Source: an uncultured Lachnospiraceae bacterium (GTDB taxonomy: Bacteria > Bacillota > Clostridia > Lachnospirales > Lachnospiraceae). Taken from it: a stretch of 64,000 bases of DNA. The DNA lies in assembly GCA_900539175.1 (NCBI GenBank), contig UQAW01000011.1, positions 10,470 through 74,469 on the forward strand, in the 5' to 3' direction. Shown here in pieces: positions 43,335 to 51,030 of the stretch (position 1 is its first letter; each line of letters starts with the position of its first letter). The translations under genes and the position numbers were made by a program. The notes below the pieces were generated by a model, which was not told the DNA's origin, made no database searches, and worked only from the letters and a program-made list of their open reading frames with translations.

Positions 43335-44024
43335 TCAGTTTGCTACTTTGACCATACTGTGGCGTACCACAGTGTCTTTATACATATAACCTTTCTGGAA
43401 CTCTTCCACCACGATGTTGTCTCCGACGTTCTCGTCATCCACATGCATCACTGCATTATGCAGGTTTGGATCGAATTCTTCACCTACCGCTTCAATGGCT
43501 GTTACACCCAGGTCGGCAAGTGCGGTTGTAAGCTGTTTATAAATTTTATTCATACCGTCCGCAAATGGATCATTTTCCAAATCCTCTGCCGTTGCAAGTC
43601 CCCGCTCGAAATTATCTACGACCGGGAGGATTTTTTCTATCACCTCTCTTGCACCAACCGCGTACATACCGGACTTTTCTTTTTCTGTACGCTTTCTGAA
43701 ATTATCAAATTCGGCCATCTGCCGCTGCAGACGATCCGTCAACTCTTCGATTTTCTCGTCCTTTTTATCTTTTTTCTTCTTAAAAAACTTCTTTTCCTTA
43801 CTTGTTTTTGCATTGTCAGCGTTCTCCGCTTCCTCTGCTGTTTCTTCTGCAGGCTCTGCAGTCTCTTGGGCTGCTTCCTCGCAAGTTTCTTCCACTGCTG
43901 CTGTTTCAGCTTCCGTTTCTTCCGCCTCTGCCTGCATTTCTCTAGTCAGATCTTCCTTCATATCTTTTTCTGTATTCTCCATCACATCGTCCACTTTCTC
44001 ATTTTCTTCAGACACCTTATACAC
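43335..44024 (-). CDS. grpE: Nucleotide exchange factor GrpE
   Basis: This 229-residue GrpE releases ADP from DnaK. The first 75 residues are highly acidic and Ala/Glu-rich, followed by a Lys-rich patch (KKFFKKKKDKKDEK), the long dimer helix (EELTDRLQRQMAEFDNFRKR) and the beta domain with EFDPNLHNAVMHVDDEN and GYMYKDTVVRHSMVKVAN. The start is a GTG; the one at 44024 is listed, and a second GTG three codons later is equally plausible by spacing. The extended acidic N-terminus is longer than in E. coli. It lies between hrcA and dnaK. Confidence 0.96.
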   Translation of the reverse strand: MYKVSEENEKVDDVMENTEKDMKEDLTREMQAEAEETEAETAAVEETCEEAAQETAEPAEETAEEAENADNAKTSKEKKFFKKKKDKKDEKIEELTDRLQRQMAEFDNFRKRTEKEKSGMYAVGAREVIEKILPVVDNFERGLATAEDLENDPFADGMNKIYKQLTTALADLGVTAIEAVGEEFDPNLHNAVMHVDDENVGDNIVVEEFQKGYMYKDTVVRHSMVKVAN

Positions 44025-44082
44025 CGCCTTTCCTTATCCTTCCTATTGTCTGCGGAATCACTTGCCAAATAAGAATTCCTGA

Positions 44083-45132
44083 TCAGGAATCCGGCTTCTT
44101 GAAAATACCGTCCAACTGGCTTTTCAAGGTTTTCAGGTTATCTACCACATTCTCATAATCCATGCGCTTGGGACCCACAATACCTATGGTTCCCTTCATG
44201 CCGTCTCCCAATTCGTACGTCGCAGTCACAACACTGCAGTCTTTCATGGTCTGAATCGGGGACTCACTGCCTATATAAATCTGAATACCGGTGCTGTTCC
44301 GGTCCTGATCTTCCTCATCCGTCACATCCTTTAACATATCTGCCAACGTCCGCTTCTCTTCAAACGCCGAAAGCAGCTCACTTGCTTTCTGATTATCAGC
44401 CAGTTCCGGATACTTCAGGAAATTCGTGGCTCCACTGGTATATACCGGAACATCTTCTTCATCCACTGCAATTGCTTCTGCAACTGCATCCAACACACTG
44501 CTTATTACGCTGCTGTGGATACCAGCCTGCTCTTTCAGCTTCGTGATCATGCCCAGATTGATCTCTTCCATGGTCAATCCATTGAGCTGCGTATTCAGCA
44601 TCAGATTCAGCTTCAGAATCTGCTCATCATTGATTGCCTCTTCCAATGCAATCATCTGATTCTTTACCAGATTGCCTTCCGCTACAATTACCGCAAGAAG
44701 CTGTTCCTCACTGACCTTGGAAAGCTGTATAAATTTTACTTTGGTTCGATGCAGCTGAGGTCCGGTAATCATCGTCGCATAATTCGTATTGGATGCCAAT
44801 ACCCGAACCACCTGCTGAAGGACTTTCTCCAACCGGTCAGTTCTGCGGATTGCCAGTTCCTGAATACTCGCTACCTGCTGCTCCTTCTCCTTCATCAATT
44901 CATCTACATACAACCGATAACCTTTATCTGAAGGAATGCGTCCGGCTGAAGTATGCGGCTGCAAGATGTAGCCCATCTCTTCCAGATCTGACATTTCATT
45001 CCGGATTGTGGCGGAGCTCAGATTCAAATCCGTATATTTGGAAATCGTTCTGGATCCCACCGGCTCACCGGTTTCCAGATAGGTCTGGATAATCGCTTTT
45101 AAGATCTTTGTCTTTCTTTCATCCAAGTCCAA
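44083..45132 (-). CDS. hrcA: Heat-inducible transcription repressor HrcA
   Basis: This 349-residue repressor binds CIRCE sites and needs GroEL to stay active. It has an N-terminal winged helix (about 1-75: LDERKTKILKAIIQTYLETG, LNLSSATIRNEMSDLEEMGY, PHTSAGRIPSDKGYRLYVD) and a GAF-like core. The frame opens at an ATG at 45153, but a strong AAGGAG lies inside that extension, 9 nt before a TTG at 45132. Starting there gives MDLDERKTKIL, as in relatives, so I use the TTG. It is the first gene of the dnaK operon and autoregulated through its own CIRCE site. It should also repress groESL at 15 kb. Confidence 0.95.
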   Translation of the reverse strand: MDLDERKTKILKAIIQTYLETGEPVGSRTISKYTDLNLSSATIRNEMSDLEEMGYILQPHTSAGRIPSDKGYRLYVDELMKEKEQQVASIQELAIRRTDRLEKVLQQVVRVLASNTNYATMITGPQLHRTKVKFIQLSKVSEEQLLAVIVAEGNLVKNQMIALEEAINDEQILKLNLMLNTQLNGLTMEEINLGMITKLKEQAGIHSSVISSVLDAVAEAIAVDEEDVPVYTSGATNFLKYPELADNQKASELLSAFEEKRTLADMLKDVTDEEDQDRNSTGIQIYIGSESPIQTMKDCSVVTATYELGDGMKGTIGIVGPKRMDYENVVDNLKTLKSQLDGIFKKPDS

Positions 45133-45171
45133 TGTACCAAGCTCCTTTCTCATTCAGATTTTTTAGTCTTG

Positions 45172-45198
45172 TTAGCACTCGTTATAGTGGAGTGCTAA
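45172..45198 (-). promoter_or_regulatory. CIRCE operator of the hrcA-dnaK operon
   Basis: A perfect dyad: TTAGCACTC, 9-bp spacer, GAGTGCTAA. It lies between the promoter and the hrcA start and is the HrcA binding site. Confidence 0.97.
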
Positions 45199-45211
45199 CA
45201 TCTATGTTCTT

Positions 45212-45240
45212 ACTATAGTACCCGCACCGCTTTTTGTCAA
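45212..45240 (-). promoter_or_regulatory. Sigma-A promoter of the hrcA-dnaK operon
   Basis: A consensus TTGACA and TATAGT are separated by exactly 17 bp on the minus strand, directly upstream of CIRCE. Confidence 0.88.
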
Positions 45241-45349
45241 CACCTTTTCTATGAAAATTTTATAAAAACAGACAAAAATATTGTTACATGACTTCTCGCT
45301 GTAAAAATTCGTAAAGTGTCCTATAAGACAGTAATTTTAAGGATTTCAT

Positions 45350-46256
45350 TTATATCCGGTCGCTTCTTCGTATAAGTCCGTAGCCTATGGAATATGGTCC
45401 GGCATGAACGCCGATGGTACTACCGATTCTACAGAGCGGCAAAGGGGAAACCGGGCCGAATACTTTTTCCAGACATTCCATAGTCATTGCCCGAAATTTT
45501 TCCGCTTCCCTTGTATCATGGCAATAACCAATCAAGATCGTACAATCGTCCGGCGTACAACCATGTTCTTTTAGATAGGAAATCAGAAGTTCAATAACAC
45601 CATTCAGGGAGCTTTTGCGTCCCCGCCTGATACCGGAGGAATGAATTTCGCCGTCCTCCAGCGTGATCAAAGGCTTTACATTCAGAAAAGTTCCCGCGAC
45701 ACTTGTCATCTTTCCAATCCGTCCGCCATGATAAAGATAATCCAGATTCCCCACTGTAAACAGAATTCGTCCGCTTTTGATCAGTTTCCGCATCACCTCT
45801 ATGGTTTCATCCAGGGTGTACCCGTTATTCCGCAGACGGCATACCTCCAACACATAAGCTCCCCTGCATCAATGTGCAGGACAGGGAATTTAAAATCTCT
45901 ACCCGAATATCAGGATACACTTCGTTTAACATTTCCTTTGCAATCTGGGCGGACTGCTGGGAAGAACTTAATTTGGCAGAAATACAGATACAAAGAATAT
46001 CAAAGCCTTCTTTTGCCCCGCGCTCAAAAAGCGTATAAAAATCTTGGGGAGACGGAGCGGCGGTCATAGGATAAGTTTTGGGATCATCTATCATACGTTG
46101 GTAAAACTCATTCAGATCAATTTCGACGCCTTCTTTTTTATACTGACTGCCGTCAAAAGAAACCAGAAAATGTACAATATCAATTTCCCTCTTTTTTACT
46201 ATATCATCCGGAAGATCGCAGGATCCATCACTGATAATACAAAATTTTCTTTCCAT
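45350..46256 (-). pseudogene. DegV family fatty-acid-binding protein, frameshifted
   Basis: Two frames together make one DegV protein. The N-terminal part (CIISDGSCDLPDDIVKKR to CTLMQG) and the C-terminal part (VLEVCRLRNNGYTLDETI to GVHAGPYSIGYGL) meet at a run of four C at 45861-45864 (GGGG on the minus strand). Removing one G restores CAG GGA GCT TAT GTG TTG, a normal DegV reading. DegV proteins bind fatty acids and pass them to the FakA kinase. This copy is either inactivated, or the extra base is a sequencing error or phase-variable. An intact DegV is encoded at 54287-55159. Start ATG at 46256 after AGAGGT. Confidence 0.85.
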
Positions 46257-46416
46257 TTTCATACCTCTTTTATAGATTTAAATACATAATGAAAATTATA
46301 ACATTTATTGCGTAAACTGTGAAGGAATATATCGGTGTGATTATCCAACTGCTGAGTTATTTATGAAAATATAGAGAACAAAAGTTCGGTTTATTCTGTA
46401 CTTTTCTTGTTGTATA

Positions 46417-46425
46417 TGGTATAAT
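46417..46425 (+). promoter_or_regulatory. Extended -10 promoter at the left edge of the uvrB locus
   Basis: TGGTATAAT is a strong extended -10 box just before the first uvrB-like scrap. It may be the original uvrB promoter, now separated from the intact gene by about 2.6 kb. No clear -35 is present. Confidence 0.5.
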
Positions 46426-46432
46426 TGAAATC

Positions 46433-46501
46433 CAGGTAATTGAGCAATTGGTACAAGGTTTTAAAGAGGGCAACCAATGCCAGAATTTATTGGATATTAC
46501 C
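46433..46501 (+). pseudogene. Degenerate uvrB 5' scrap (oldest copy)
   Basis: Read in frame, this reads QVIEQLVQGFKEGNQCQNLL, then DITG, which matches residues 18-41 of the intact UvrB (QAIEQLVKGFKAGNQCQTLL, then GVTG) with several substitutions. It has no start codon and stops matching inside the Walker A codons. It is more diverged than the second fragment at 46560, suggesting an older duplication at the same site. Confidence 0.7.
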
Positions 46502-46559
46502 GGTTTAGACTACACAAGTTTCTTACACATTTTCAAATGTGTTCATAAAGGAGAACTAT

Positions 46560-46817
46560 ATGGATCATTTTGAATTAGTATCAGAATATCAGCCGCAGGC
46601 AATTGAACAATTAGTGAAAGGCTTCAAAGAAGGAAATCAATGCCAGACTTTGCTCGGTGTCACTGGCTCCGGAAAGACCTTCACAATGGCCAACGTAATT
46701 CAACAATTAAACAAACCAACCCTCATAATTGCCCATAATAAGACATTAGCTGCGCAGTTATATGGTGAATTCAAAGAATTCTTCCCGAATAATGCAGTGG
46801 AGTATTTTGTGTCCTAA
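46560..46817 (+). pseudogene. Truncated uvrB 5' duplicate
   Basis: The first 85 codons of uvrB are repeated here with their own AAGGAG ribosome site. The reading matches the intact protein up to VEYFVS, then meets a stop. Compared with the intact gene it lacks 15 bp in frame (codons for APTGD, the adenine-recognising Q-motif), and many third positions differ. Walker A (GVTGSGKT) is present but everything after residue 91 of UvrB is missing, so it cannot work as UvrB. Together with 49035-49321 it forms direct repeats around the AbiH-DUF1016 cassette. Confidence 0.9.
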
Positions 46818-46847
46818 TTCACGTGAAGATAAAAAACTACCTTATTT

Positions 46848-46915
46848 AGTGTTATTTGAGGCTGATTTATCCATATTTTGTGGACGAAAAGTGCTGATAT
46901 GGACTAAATAACACT
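46848..46915 (+). other. Nested hairpin at the left edge of the cassette
   Basis: AGTGTTATTT (46848-46857) pairs with AAATAACACT (46906-46915), and inside it TCCATAT (46870-46876) pairs with ATATGGA (46897-46903). It begins about 30 bp after the end of the truncated uvrB copy. It could be a terminator-like barrier before abiH or an end structure of the element. Confidence 0.5.
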
Positions 46916-47009
46916 GGGTGGACGGATGGTATTTGTGACCTGTATTCGTGTAATGGACGGAAAAATATTAGATAGTATTTCAAATGCTAGGAAAGTAAGA
47001 GAAAATTTT

Positions 47010-47915
47010 ATGAATTTATTTATTATTGGAAATGGATTTGATCTATATCATAGCTTGCCGACACAATATAAACATTTTGTTGAATATATGAAAAAGAATT
47101 TTCCGCAAGAATATGGATGGCTATACGATTCAATAAAGAGATATTCATTAGAGTACTGGGATGTAATTGGGAAGGAAAATGATGACATAATATGGAGTGA
47201 TATGGAAAATGTACTGGGGAGTTTTGAAGCATTGGAGTTATTGGAAGAACATCGTGATTGGAATTCACCTATAGGTTATAAAGGGCCTCCTTCGAAAGAG
47301 ATACAGCATTTATTAAATTTTGGATTTAATGTTAGTCAATATTTAAATGGTTGGCTGGAGGAAATTGAACCTCATATAGAAAATATCCCTTCAAAGGAGT
47401 GGTTGGTTAATTTATTCAAGAAAAATGAATATTCAATTTTATCTTTTAACTACACAATGACGATTGAGCAAGTTTATCATTTGCCAGTGTTTCATGTTCA
47501 TGGAAAAAAAGGTGGAAAGTTAATTATGGGGCATGGTAACGGTGATGGTGGAGATATAATAGGAGAAGATTTTGGGATTAATGTGATAAATCAAAAATTT
47601 ATAAGAAAATATTTTCGGGAGACTTATAAAAATCCCAGGAGAATAATGAAGAAATATTTAGATTATTTTGAGGAAGATAATTTGAAGAGGGTAAAGGCTG
47701 TATATGTGTTAGGCCATTCTTTAAATTATATAGATATGCCATATATAGAAAAGATTTGTCGTCATATGGACAGTAAGGTTAAATGGGAAATTGCTTATTA
47801 TAATGAGGATGATAGAATATATTATCAAGAGATTATGAAAAAAATTGTGAAGAAAAATACTGATTATGAATTAATGTCATGGAGAAATTTTGAAGATAGG
47901 TATAATTTGCAATAG
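47010..47915 (+). CDS. abiH: AbiH family abortive-infection protein
   Basis: This 301-residue protein begins MNLFIIGNGFDLYHSLPTQY, the hallmark of the AbiH family of phage-resistance proteins first described on lactococcal plasmids. A later GHSLNYIDMPYIEKI stretch (about 233-247) is also typical. The biochemical action is not established. ATG at 47010 follows an AGGAAAG-like site; a 28-codon upstream frame is less likely. Base composition is far more AT-rich than the flanking genes, which points to transfer. It is followed 55 bp later by the DUF1016 gene, probably in one transcript. Confidence 0.87.
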   Translation: MNLFIIGNGFDLYHSLPTQYKHFVEYMKKNFPQEYGWLYDSIKRYSLEYWDVIGKENDDIIWSDMENVLGSFEALELLEEHRDWNSPIGYKGPPSKEIQHLLNFGFNVSQYLNGWLEEIEPHIENIPSKEWLVNLFKKNEYSILSFNYTMTIEQVYHLPVFHVHGKKGGKLIMGHGNGDGGDIIGEDFGINVINQKFIRKYFRETYKNPRRIMKKYLDYFEEDNLKRVKAVYVLGHSLNYIDMPYIEKICRHMDSKVKWEIAYYNEDDRIYYQEIMKKIVKKNTDYELMSWRNFEDRYNLQ

Positions 47916-47970
47916 TAATTTTGGGTGTTAATCTTGGAAAGATGGTAGTGGTTAAAAAATGGAGGATAAA

Positions 47971-47999
47971 ATGAATTCGCTACACGTGTGTAGTGAATT
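47971..47999 (+). promoter_or_regulatory. Palindrome between duplicated ribosome-site/start blocks of the DUF1016 gene
   Basis: GAATTCGCTACAC and GTGTAGTGAATT form a near-perfect dyad just after the first ATG. The block ATGGAGGATAAAATG before it is echoed by ATGGAGGAAAAATGG at 48004-48018 after it. The hairpin could expose one start or the other, or be a protein-binding operator. This is inference. Confidence 0.4.
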
Positions 48000-49044
48000 T
48001 GATGGAGGAAAAATGGATAAAAAAAATGAAATGATAAAACAAAAGATATCTGAAGTTGCTGAAATGGAGGAACAACAATTATATGAAGATGTACGTTTGA
48101 TACTGCAACAGGCTAGAGAACAGGCTTATAGCAATGTCAGTACAATAATGACGTATGCATATTGGAATGTTGGACAAAGAATTGTTGAGCAGGAGCAGCT
48201 TGGCAAAAAGAAAGCTAAATATGGTTCTTATTTGATAAGAAATTTGTCTAAAAGATTATCAGATGAATTTGGGACTGGTTTCTCAGTGGCGAATTTAAGA
48301 AATTGTCGGCAATTTTATTTGACGTTTCCTAAGGATTCATATGGATTCTCAATGGCAGGAAAAGTGACATGGTCTCATTTAAGAGATATTATGCGTATTT
48401 CAGATGAGGAAGAAAGAAATTTTTACTTGAATGAAGTTGCAAATGAAAATTGGTCGGTAAAAACCTTAGAACGTAATATAAAAAGTGGATATTATAAAAG
48501 AATGCTTTCTACACAATTGTCTGATAGAGAAAATAAAGCATTGGAATTTGTGAAAGATCCGTTTGTATTGGAATTTATGGGAGTTGGGCAAAGCGTAAAT
48601 CAGTTAGAAAACGATTTGGAAACAGCAATCATTAACAATCTTCAAAAATTTTTATTGGAAATGGGGAAGGGTTTTTCTTTTGTCGGAAGGCAAATGCGTA
48701 TATGTACAGAAACCACAGATTTTTATATTGATTTGGTGTTTTATAATTTTATTTTGAAATGTTTTGTGATAATTGATTTAAAGACAACAAAATTAACCCA
48801 TCAGGATATAGGACAGATGGATATGTATGTCAGAATGTTTGATGATTTGAAACGAAGAGATGATGACAATCCGACTATAGGAATTATATTCTGTACTGAT
48901 AAAGACGAGACAATTGTGAAATATTCTGTATTACAAGAAAGTCAGCAAATATTTGCATCAAAATATATGACTATTTTACCAACAGTTGAAGAGTTGCAGA
49001 AAGAATTGGAGAGAAATCAATTGATTTATAAATGGGAGAACTAA
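47971..49044 (+). CDS. DUF1016/YhcG family PD-(D/E)XK nuclease-domain protein
   Basis: This protein of about 357 residues has an N-terminal helical region (QQLYEDVRLILQQAREQAYS, SNVSTIMTYAYWNVGQRIVE), the conserved GTGFSVANLRNCRQFYLTFP, and a C-terminal nuclease core FYIDLVFYN and FVIIDLKTTKLTHQDIGQMD, where D, D and K form the PD-(D/E)XK site. DUF1016 proteins are frequent in defence and mobile regions. Two starts have good GGAGG sites: ATG 47971 (listed) and ATG 48013. The stop lies 2 bp before the uvrB ATG, so uvrB now trails this gene in the transcript. AT-rich like abiH. Confidence 0.87.
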   Translation: MNSLHVCSEFDGGKMDKKNEMIKQKISEVAEMEEQQLYEDVRLILQQAREQAYSNVSTIMTYAYWNVGQRIVEQEQLGKKKAKYGSYLIRNLSKRLSDEFGTGFSVANLRNCRQFYLTFPKDSYGFSMAGKVTWSHLRDIMRISDEEERNFYLNEVANENWSVKTLERNIKSGYYKRMLSTQLSDRENKALEFVKDPFVLEFMGVGQSVNQLENDLETAIINNLQKFLLEMGKGFSFVGRQMRICTETTDFYIDLVFYNFILKCFVIIDLKTTKLTHQDIGQMDMYVRMFDDLKRRDDDNPTIGIIFCTDKDETIVKYSVLQESQQIFASKYMTILPTVEELQKELERNQLIYKWEN

Positions 49045-49046
49045 TA

Positions 49047-51026
49047 ATGGATCATTTTGAATTAGTATCAGAATACGCCCCCACCGGCGACCAACCGCAG
49101 GCAATTGAACAATTAGTAAAAGGCTTCAAAGCAGGAAACCAGTGCCAGACACTCCTCGGTGTCACCGGCTCCGGCAAGACCTTCACGATGGCCAACGTCA
49201 TTCAACAATTAAATAAACCAACCCTCATAATTGCCCATAATAAGACACTGGCGGCACAATTATACGGCGAATTTAAGGAGTTTTTCCCTAATAACGCGGT
49301 GGAGTATTTTGTGTCCTACTACGATTACTATCAACCAGAAGCCTATGTCCCCTCCTCGGACACTTATATCGCCAAAGATTCCGCAATTAATGATGAAATC
49401 GATAAACTCCGCCTTTCTGCTACCTCAGCCTTAAGTGAGCGGAAAGATGTTATCATCATTTCCAGTGTATCCTGTATCTATGGAATCGGCAGTCCCAATG
49501 ATTACCAGAATATGATTATCTCCCTTCGCCCCGGAATGGAGAAAGACAGGGATGATGTGATCCGGCAGTTGATTGATATCCAGTATGACCGCAATGATAT
49601 GGACTTTCACCGGGGAACTTTCCGGGTACGCGGTGATGTACTGGAGATTTTTCCTGCCGAAGAAAGCGAACTTGCAATTCGGGTGGAGTTCTTCGGAGAC
49701 GAAATTGACCGTATCACTGAGATCGACACCCTGACCGGCGAGATCAAAGCAGAAAGAAAGCATGTTGCTATCTTTCCGGCTTCCCATTATGTGGTTCCCA
49801 TGTCGAAAATCCAGGAAGCTACCAGGGCGATTGAGGAAGAACTCAAAGAACGGGTACGCTACTTCAAAAGTGAGGACAAACTTTTGGAGGCTCAGCGTAT
49901 TGAGGAGCGTACCAACTTTGATATTGAGATGCTGCGGGAAACCGGAATCTGCTCCGGTATTGAGAATTACTCCCGGCATCTGGCCGGTCTGGAACCGGGA
50001 CAGCCTCCTTATACCCTGATTGACTATTTTCCTGATGATTTTCTGATCATCGTGGATGAATCTCATAAAACCGTGCCCCAGGTCCGGGGCATGTATGCCG
50101 GGGATCAGTCCAGAAAAGGCACGTTGGTAGACTACGGTTTTCGCCTTCCCTCTGCTAAGGACAACCGTCCTCTGAACTTTGAAGAATTTGAAAGCAAAAT
50201 TGATCAAATTCTCTTTGTCTCTGCCACCCCGGGAGATTATGAATCAGAACATGAACTGCTCCGGGCTGAACAAATTATCCGTCCCACCGGTCTTCTGGAT
50301 CCAAATGTGGAAGTGCGTCCGGTAGAAGGACAGATTGACGATCTGATCAGTGAAGTCAATAAAGAAGTGGCAAACCATCACAAGGTTCTGATTACCACAC
50401 TGACCAAACGTATGGCGGAAGATCTGACCGATTATATGAAAGATAATGGTATCCGTGTACGTTATCTGCATTCCGATATTGATACACTGGAACGAACCAA
50501 AATTATCCGTGACATGCGTCTGGATGTATTTGATGTACTGGTCGGCATCAATCTCCTGCGTGAAGGTCTGGACATCCCGGAGATTACTCTGGTGATAATT
50601 CTGGATGCGGACAAGGAAGGATTCCTTCGTTCCGAAACCTCTCTGATTCAGACCATCGGACGTGCCGCCCGAAATGCAGAAGGTCATGTAATTATGTATG
50701 CTGATATGATTACTGATTCCATGCGTCTCGCCATGGATGAGACCTTCCGCCGCCGCCAGCTTCAGCAGGAATACAATACCGCACATGGAATTACTCCAAA
50801 GACGATTCAGAAAGCAGTCCGGGATCTGATCAGCATTTCTCAGGAAGTTGCAAAAACAGAACACAAGCTGGAAAAAGATCCGGAATCTATGAGTAAGAAA
50901 GAGCTGGAAGCTCTGATTGCCAAAGTGCAAAAACAGATGAAAGCTGCTGCTGCCGATCTGAATTTTGAAATGGCTGCGGAATTAAGAGACCAGATGATTG
51001 AATTGAAAAAACTACAGGAGTTTTAG
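49047..51026 (+). CDS. uvrB: Excinuclease ABC subunit UvrB
   Basis: The 659-residue damage-verification helicase of nucleotide excision repair is intact. It has the Q-motif region YAPTGDQPQAI, Walker A GVTGSGKT (about 38-45), the damage-probing beta-hairpin YYDYYQPEAYVP, DESHKT (Walker B), helicase motifs RYLHSDIDTLERTKI and GRAARN, and the C-terminal UVR motif (MKAAAADLNFEMAAELRDQM) that binds UvrC. ATG at 49047, with GGGAG upstream overlapping the DUF1016 end. No uvrA follows; instead an ABC-F gene lies 4 bp downstream. The 5' end has been duplicated upstream (see 46560). Confidence 0.97.
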   Translation: MDHFELVSEYAPTGDQPQAIEQLVKGFKAGNQCQTLLGVTGSGKTFTMANVIQQLNKPTLIIAHNKTLAAQLYGEFKEFFPNNAVEYFVSYYDYYQPEAYVPSSDTYIAKDSAINDEIDKLRLSATSALSERKDVIIISSVSCIYGIGSPNDYQNMIISLRPGMEKDRDDVIRQLIDIQYDRNDMDFHRGTFRVRGDVLEIFPAEESELAIRVEFFGDEIDRITEIDTLTGEIKAERKHVAIFPASHYVVPMSKIQEATRAIEEELKERVRYFKSEDKLLEAQRIEERTNFDIEMLRETGICSGIENYSRHLAGLEPGQPPYTLIDYFPDDFLIIVDESHKTVPQVRGMYAGDQSRKGTLVDYGFRLPSAKDNRPLNFEEFESKIDQILFVSATPGDYESEHELLRAEQIIRPTGLLDPNVEVRPVEGQIDDLISEVNKEVANHHKVLITTLTKRMAEDLTDYMKDNGIRVRYLHSDIDTLERTKIIRDMRLDVFDVLVGINLLREGLDIPEITLVIILDADKEGFLRSETSLIQTIGRAARNAEGHVIMYADMITDSMRLAMDETFRRRQLQQEYNTAHGITPKTIQKAVRDLISISQEVAKTEHKLEKDPESMSKKELEALIAKVQKQMKAAAADLNFEMAAELRDQMIELKKLQEF

Positions 51027-51030
51027 TATT

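Larger units (their letters stand above)
46548..49321 (+). mobile_element. Defence cassette bounded by partial uvrB direct repeats
   Basis: Homology between left repeat 46548-46819 and right repeat 49035-49321 starts at GGAGAACTA (before the ATG) and ends at TTTTGTGTCCTA. Between them lie about 2.2 kb of clearly AT-rich DNA with two predicted phage-defence genes and no recombinase, transposase or tRNA. The intact uvrB at the right end is complete, so cargo was added without destroying the gene. Mechanism is inference: either homologous recombination with a related uvrB-linked donor, or an element that uses the uvrB 5' end as a target and restores it. Confidence 0.65.

Noticed and set aside
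44083..45153. hrcA start at the ATG 45153
   Set aside because: The AAGGAG site lies downstream of that ATG and fits the TTG at 45132, which gives the family N-terminus.
46548..49321. Prophage or conjugative element
   Set aside because: No integrase, relaxase, structural or replication genes are present; the insert holds only two cargo genes.
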